Shown here in pieces: positions 4,816 to 6,200 of a DNA stretch of 6,200 nucleotides. This DNA comes from Lachnospiraceae bacterium (GTDB taxonomy: Bacteria; Bacillota_A; Clostridia; Lachnospirales; Lachnospiraceae), in NCBI GenBank assembly GCA_003446335.1, contig DMAZ01000049.1, positions 15,781 through 21,980 of the forward strand, read 5' to 3'. Each line of letters opens with the position of its first letter. The first letter of the stretch is position 1. Made by a program: the position numbers and the translations under genes. Under the pieces are notes generated by a model that saw nothing but the letters and a program-made list of their open reading frames with translations, made no database searches and was not told where the DNA came from.

Positions 4816-6200
4816 ATGGGTGAAGTGCATATTAAGATAAATAATCAGTTCGTCACAGCGGAAGAGGGCGACACAATTCTGACTGCTGCCAACAGATCCG
4901 GCATCCAGATCCCCACGCTGTGCTATCTCAAGGATGTGATCAAGAGCGGTGCGTGCCGTGTATGCCTTGTCGAAGTCAAGGGAGCAAGAGCTCTCCTTTC
5001 GGCATGTACGACACCGGTCTCTGAGGGAATGGAAGTATGGACCAATTCCGAGAGAGCAATTCGAGGCCGCAAGACTACAGTCGAGCTGATCATGTCCAAC
5101 CACAACAAGAACTGCCTGTCCTGCAAGCGCAATACGAACTGCGAGCTTCAGAGACTCTGTGCAGAACTCGGAATCCGTGAGAACAGATTTGAGGGCGAGC
5201 ATACAACGCCTACATTTGAAGATGCAAGCTATGGTATCGTACGTGATACATCCAAGTGCGTTCTCTGCGAGCGCTGCATCGGAACATGTTCTCAGGTCCA
5301 GGGAATCGGTATCCTCGGTCTTCAGAACCGCGGATTTAAGACTGTCTGCGGACCGATCTATAACGGAAGTTTTAATGATGTCAACTGCATGCAGTGCGGC
5401 CAGTGCGTCATCGCATGTCCGGTCGGCGCGCTGACAGAGAAGGAAGAGATCCATGAAGTCATCGCAGCTATTAACGATCCGGATAAGGTCGTTATCTGCC
5501 AGACTGCTCCGGCTGTCAGAGCTTCTCTCGGTGAGGAGTTCGGTCTGCCGATCGGAACTCTGGTCACCGGTAAGATGGTCGCTGCCCTGAAACGCTGCGG
5601 ATTTGACCGTGTCTATGATACGAACTTCGGTGCGGACCTTACGATCATGGAAGAAGGAACAGAGCTTCTGCACAGACTGCAGAAGGGTGGAACGCTTCCG
5701 ATGTTCACATCCTGTTCACCGGGCTGGGTAAGATACATTGAGTATGAATATCCGGAACTGCTGCCGCATCTGTCCAGCGCAAAGTCTCCGCACATGATGT
5801 TCGGCGCTATTGCCAAGACATATTGGGCTGAGAAACATAACGTGGATCCGTCCAAGATCTTTGTTGTATCCATTATGCCGTGTATCGCAAAGAAGTCCGA
5901 AGTTCATCGTCCGGAATGCAAGACCGGAGAATACCCGGATGTCGATGCCGTTCTCACAACAAGAGAAGCAGGCCGTCTGATCAAGATGTACGGTATGGAT
6001 GACCTGGATGCGCTCGAAGATGAGGCATTCGATCAGGATCTTCTCGGTGAGTACACCGGTGCCGGCGTTATCTTCGGTGCTACCGGCGGTGTTATGGAAG
6101 CTGCCCTTCGTACCGTAAAGCAGGTGCTTGACGGAAAGCCGCTCGAGCGTGTTGACTTTATGGAATGCCGCGGCATGGCAGGTGTTAAGGAAGCGCAGAT
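4816..6200 (+). CDS. hydA: [FeFe] hydrogenase catalytic subunit HydA (HndD-like), 3' end outside window
   Basis: Catalytic subunit that reversibly forms H2 from protons; 461 codons are visible before the window ends, and HndD-type relatives are about 580 residues. Visible domains: N-terminal plant-type [2Fe-2S] ferredoxin (C36, C47, C50, C64); His-ligated [4Fe-4S] (H96-x3-C100-x2-C103-x5-C109); two [4Fe-4S] ferredoxin motifs (C148/C151/C154/C158 and C191/C194/C197/C201); then the H-cluster domain from about 210. Motif L1 reads T298-SCSPGW, and L2 is M354-PCIAKKSE with C356, K359 and E362, matching MPCxxKxxE. The L3 motif lies beyond the edge. Residues equivalent to the CpI proton relay are kept (C300, E280, E283, S320, R287), but S301 replaces the cysteine that binds the [4Fe-4S] subcluster in CpI. 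Despite this, length, order and operon context argue for a functional enzyme. With HydC and HydB it should form the soluble HydABC complex. Confidence 0.95.
   Translation, partial: MGEVHIKINNQFVTAEEGDTILTAANRSGIQIPTLCYLKDVIKSGACRVCLVEVKGARALLSACTTPVSEGMEVWTNSERAIRGRKTTVELIMSNHNKNCLSCKRNTNCELQRLCAELGIRENRFEGEHTTPTFEDASYGIVRDTSKCVLCERCIGTCSQVQGIGILGLQNRGFKTVCGPIYNGSFNDVNCMQCGQCVIACPVGALTEKEEIHEVIAAINDPDKVVICQTAPAVRASLGEEFGLPIGTLVTGKMVAALKRCGFDRVYDTNFGADLTIMEEGTELLHRLQKGGTLPMFTSCSPGWVRYIEYEYPELLPHLSSAKSPHMMFGAIAKTYWAEKHNVDPSKIFVVSIMPCIAKKSEVHRPECKTGEYPDVDAVLTTREAGRLIKMYGMDDLDALEDEAFDQDLLGEYTGAGVIFGATGGVMEAALRTVKQVLDGKPLERVDFMECRGMAGVKEAQ

Noticed and set aside
4798..5673. Antisense open frame of 291 codons opposite hydA
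   Set aside because: The sense strand encodes every ferredoxin motif of HydA in order, and the antisense product has no recognisable domain.

Overview
The window looks like chromosomal DNA of a strictly anaerobic fermentative bacterium, most likely a Clostridia-class Firmicute of the Lachnospiraceae/Oscillospiraceae type. This is inferred from strong AGGAGG-type ribosome binding sites, a consensus sigma-A promoter, A/T-rich intergenic DNA around moderately G+C-rich genes, and above all a trimeric NAD-linked [FeFe]-hydrogenase locus. The species cannot be named from the sequence alone.

Layout, left to right. (1) Positions 1-30 may be the last codons of an upstream gene. (2) 54-893 (+) is an RsmJ-type 16S rRNA methyltransferase with an extra internal loop. 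(3) 915-2024 (-) is convergent to it across a gap of about 21 bases. It encodes a membrane-anchored endonuclease/exonuclease/phosphatase (EEP) family hydrolase predicted to face outside the cell. (4) 2025-2399 is an A/T-rich divergent intergenic region. It holds a 14-bp direct repeat at the hydrolase translation start, a perfect 15-bp palindrome, a very good sigma-A promoter (TTGCCT-N17-TATAAT) and a leader hairpin just before the first hydrogenase Shine-Dalgarno. (5) 2400 to the right edge is a tight operon hydC-hydB-hydA, with hydA cut by the window end.

HydC (NuoE-like, one [2Fe-2S]), HydB (NuoF-like with FMN, NADH site, an N-terminal [2Fe-2S], an N3-type [4Fe-4S] and two C-terminal [4Fe-4S]) and HydA (chain of ferredoxin-like clusters plus the H-cluster domain) form the set known from Thermotoga HydABC and Desulfovibrio Hnd. 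Such enzymes couple NAD(H) and ferredoxin to H2, in several characterised members by flavin-dependent electron bifurcation. In a fermenter this complex would dispose of reductant as H2 or reuse H2.

The most notable observation is in HydA. The first H-cluster signature reads TSCSPGW instead of the textbook TSCCPxW, so the position that binds the [4Fe-4S] subcluster of the H-cluster in Clostridium pasteurianum CpI (Cys300) is a serine here, while the proton-relay residues are retained. Otherwise the window is mostly ordinary housekeeping and energy metabolism. I see no CRISPR array, tRNA or rRNA gene, or insertion sequence.
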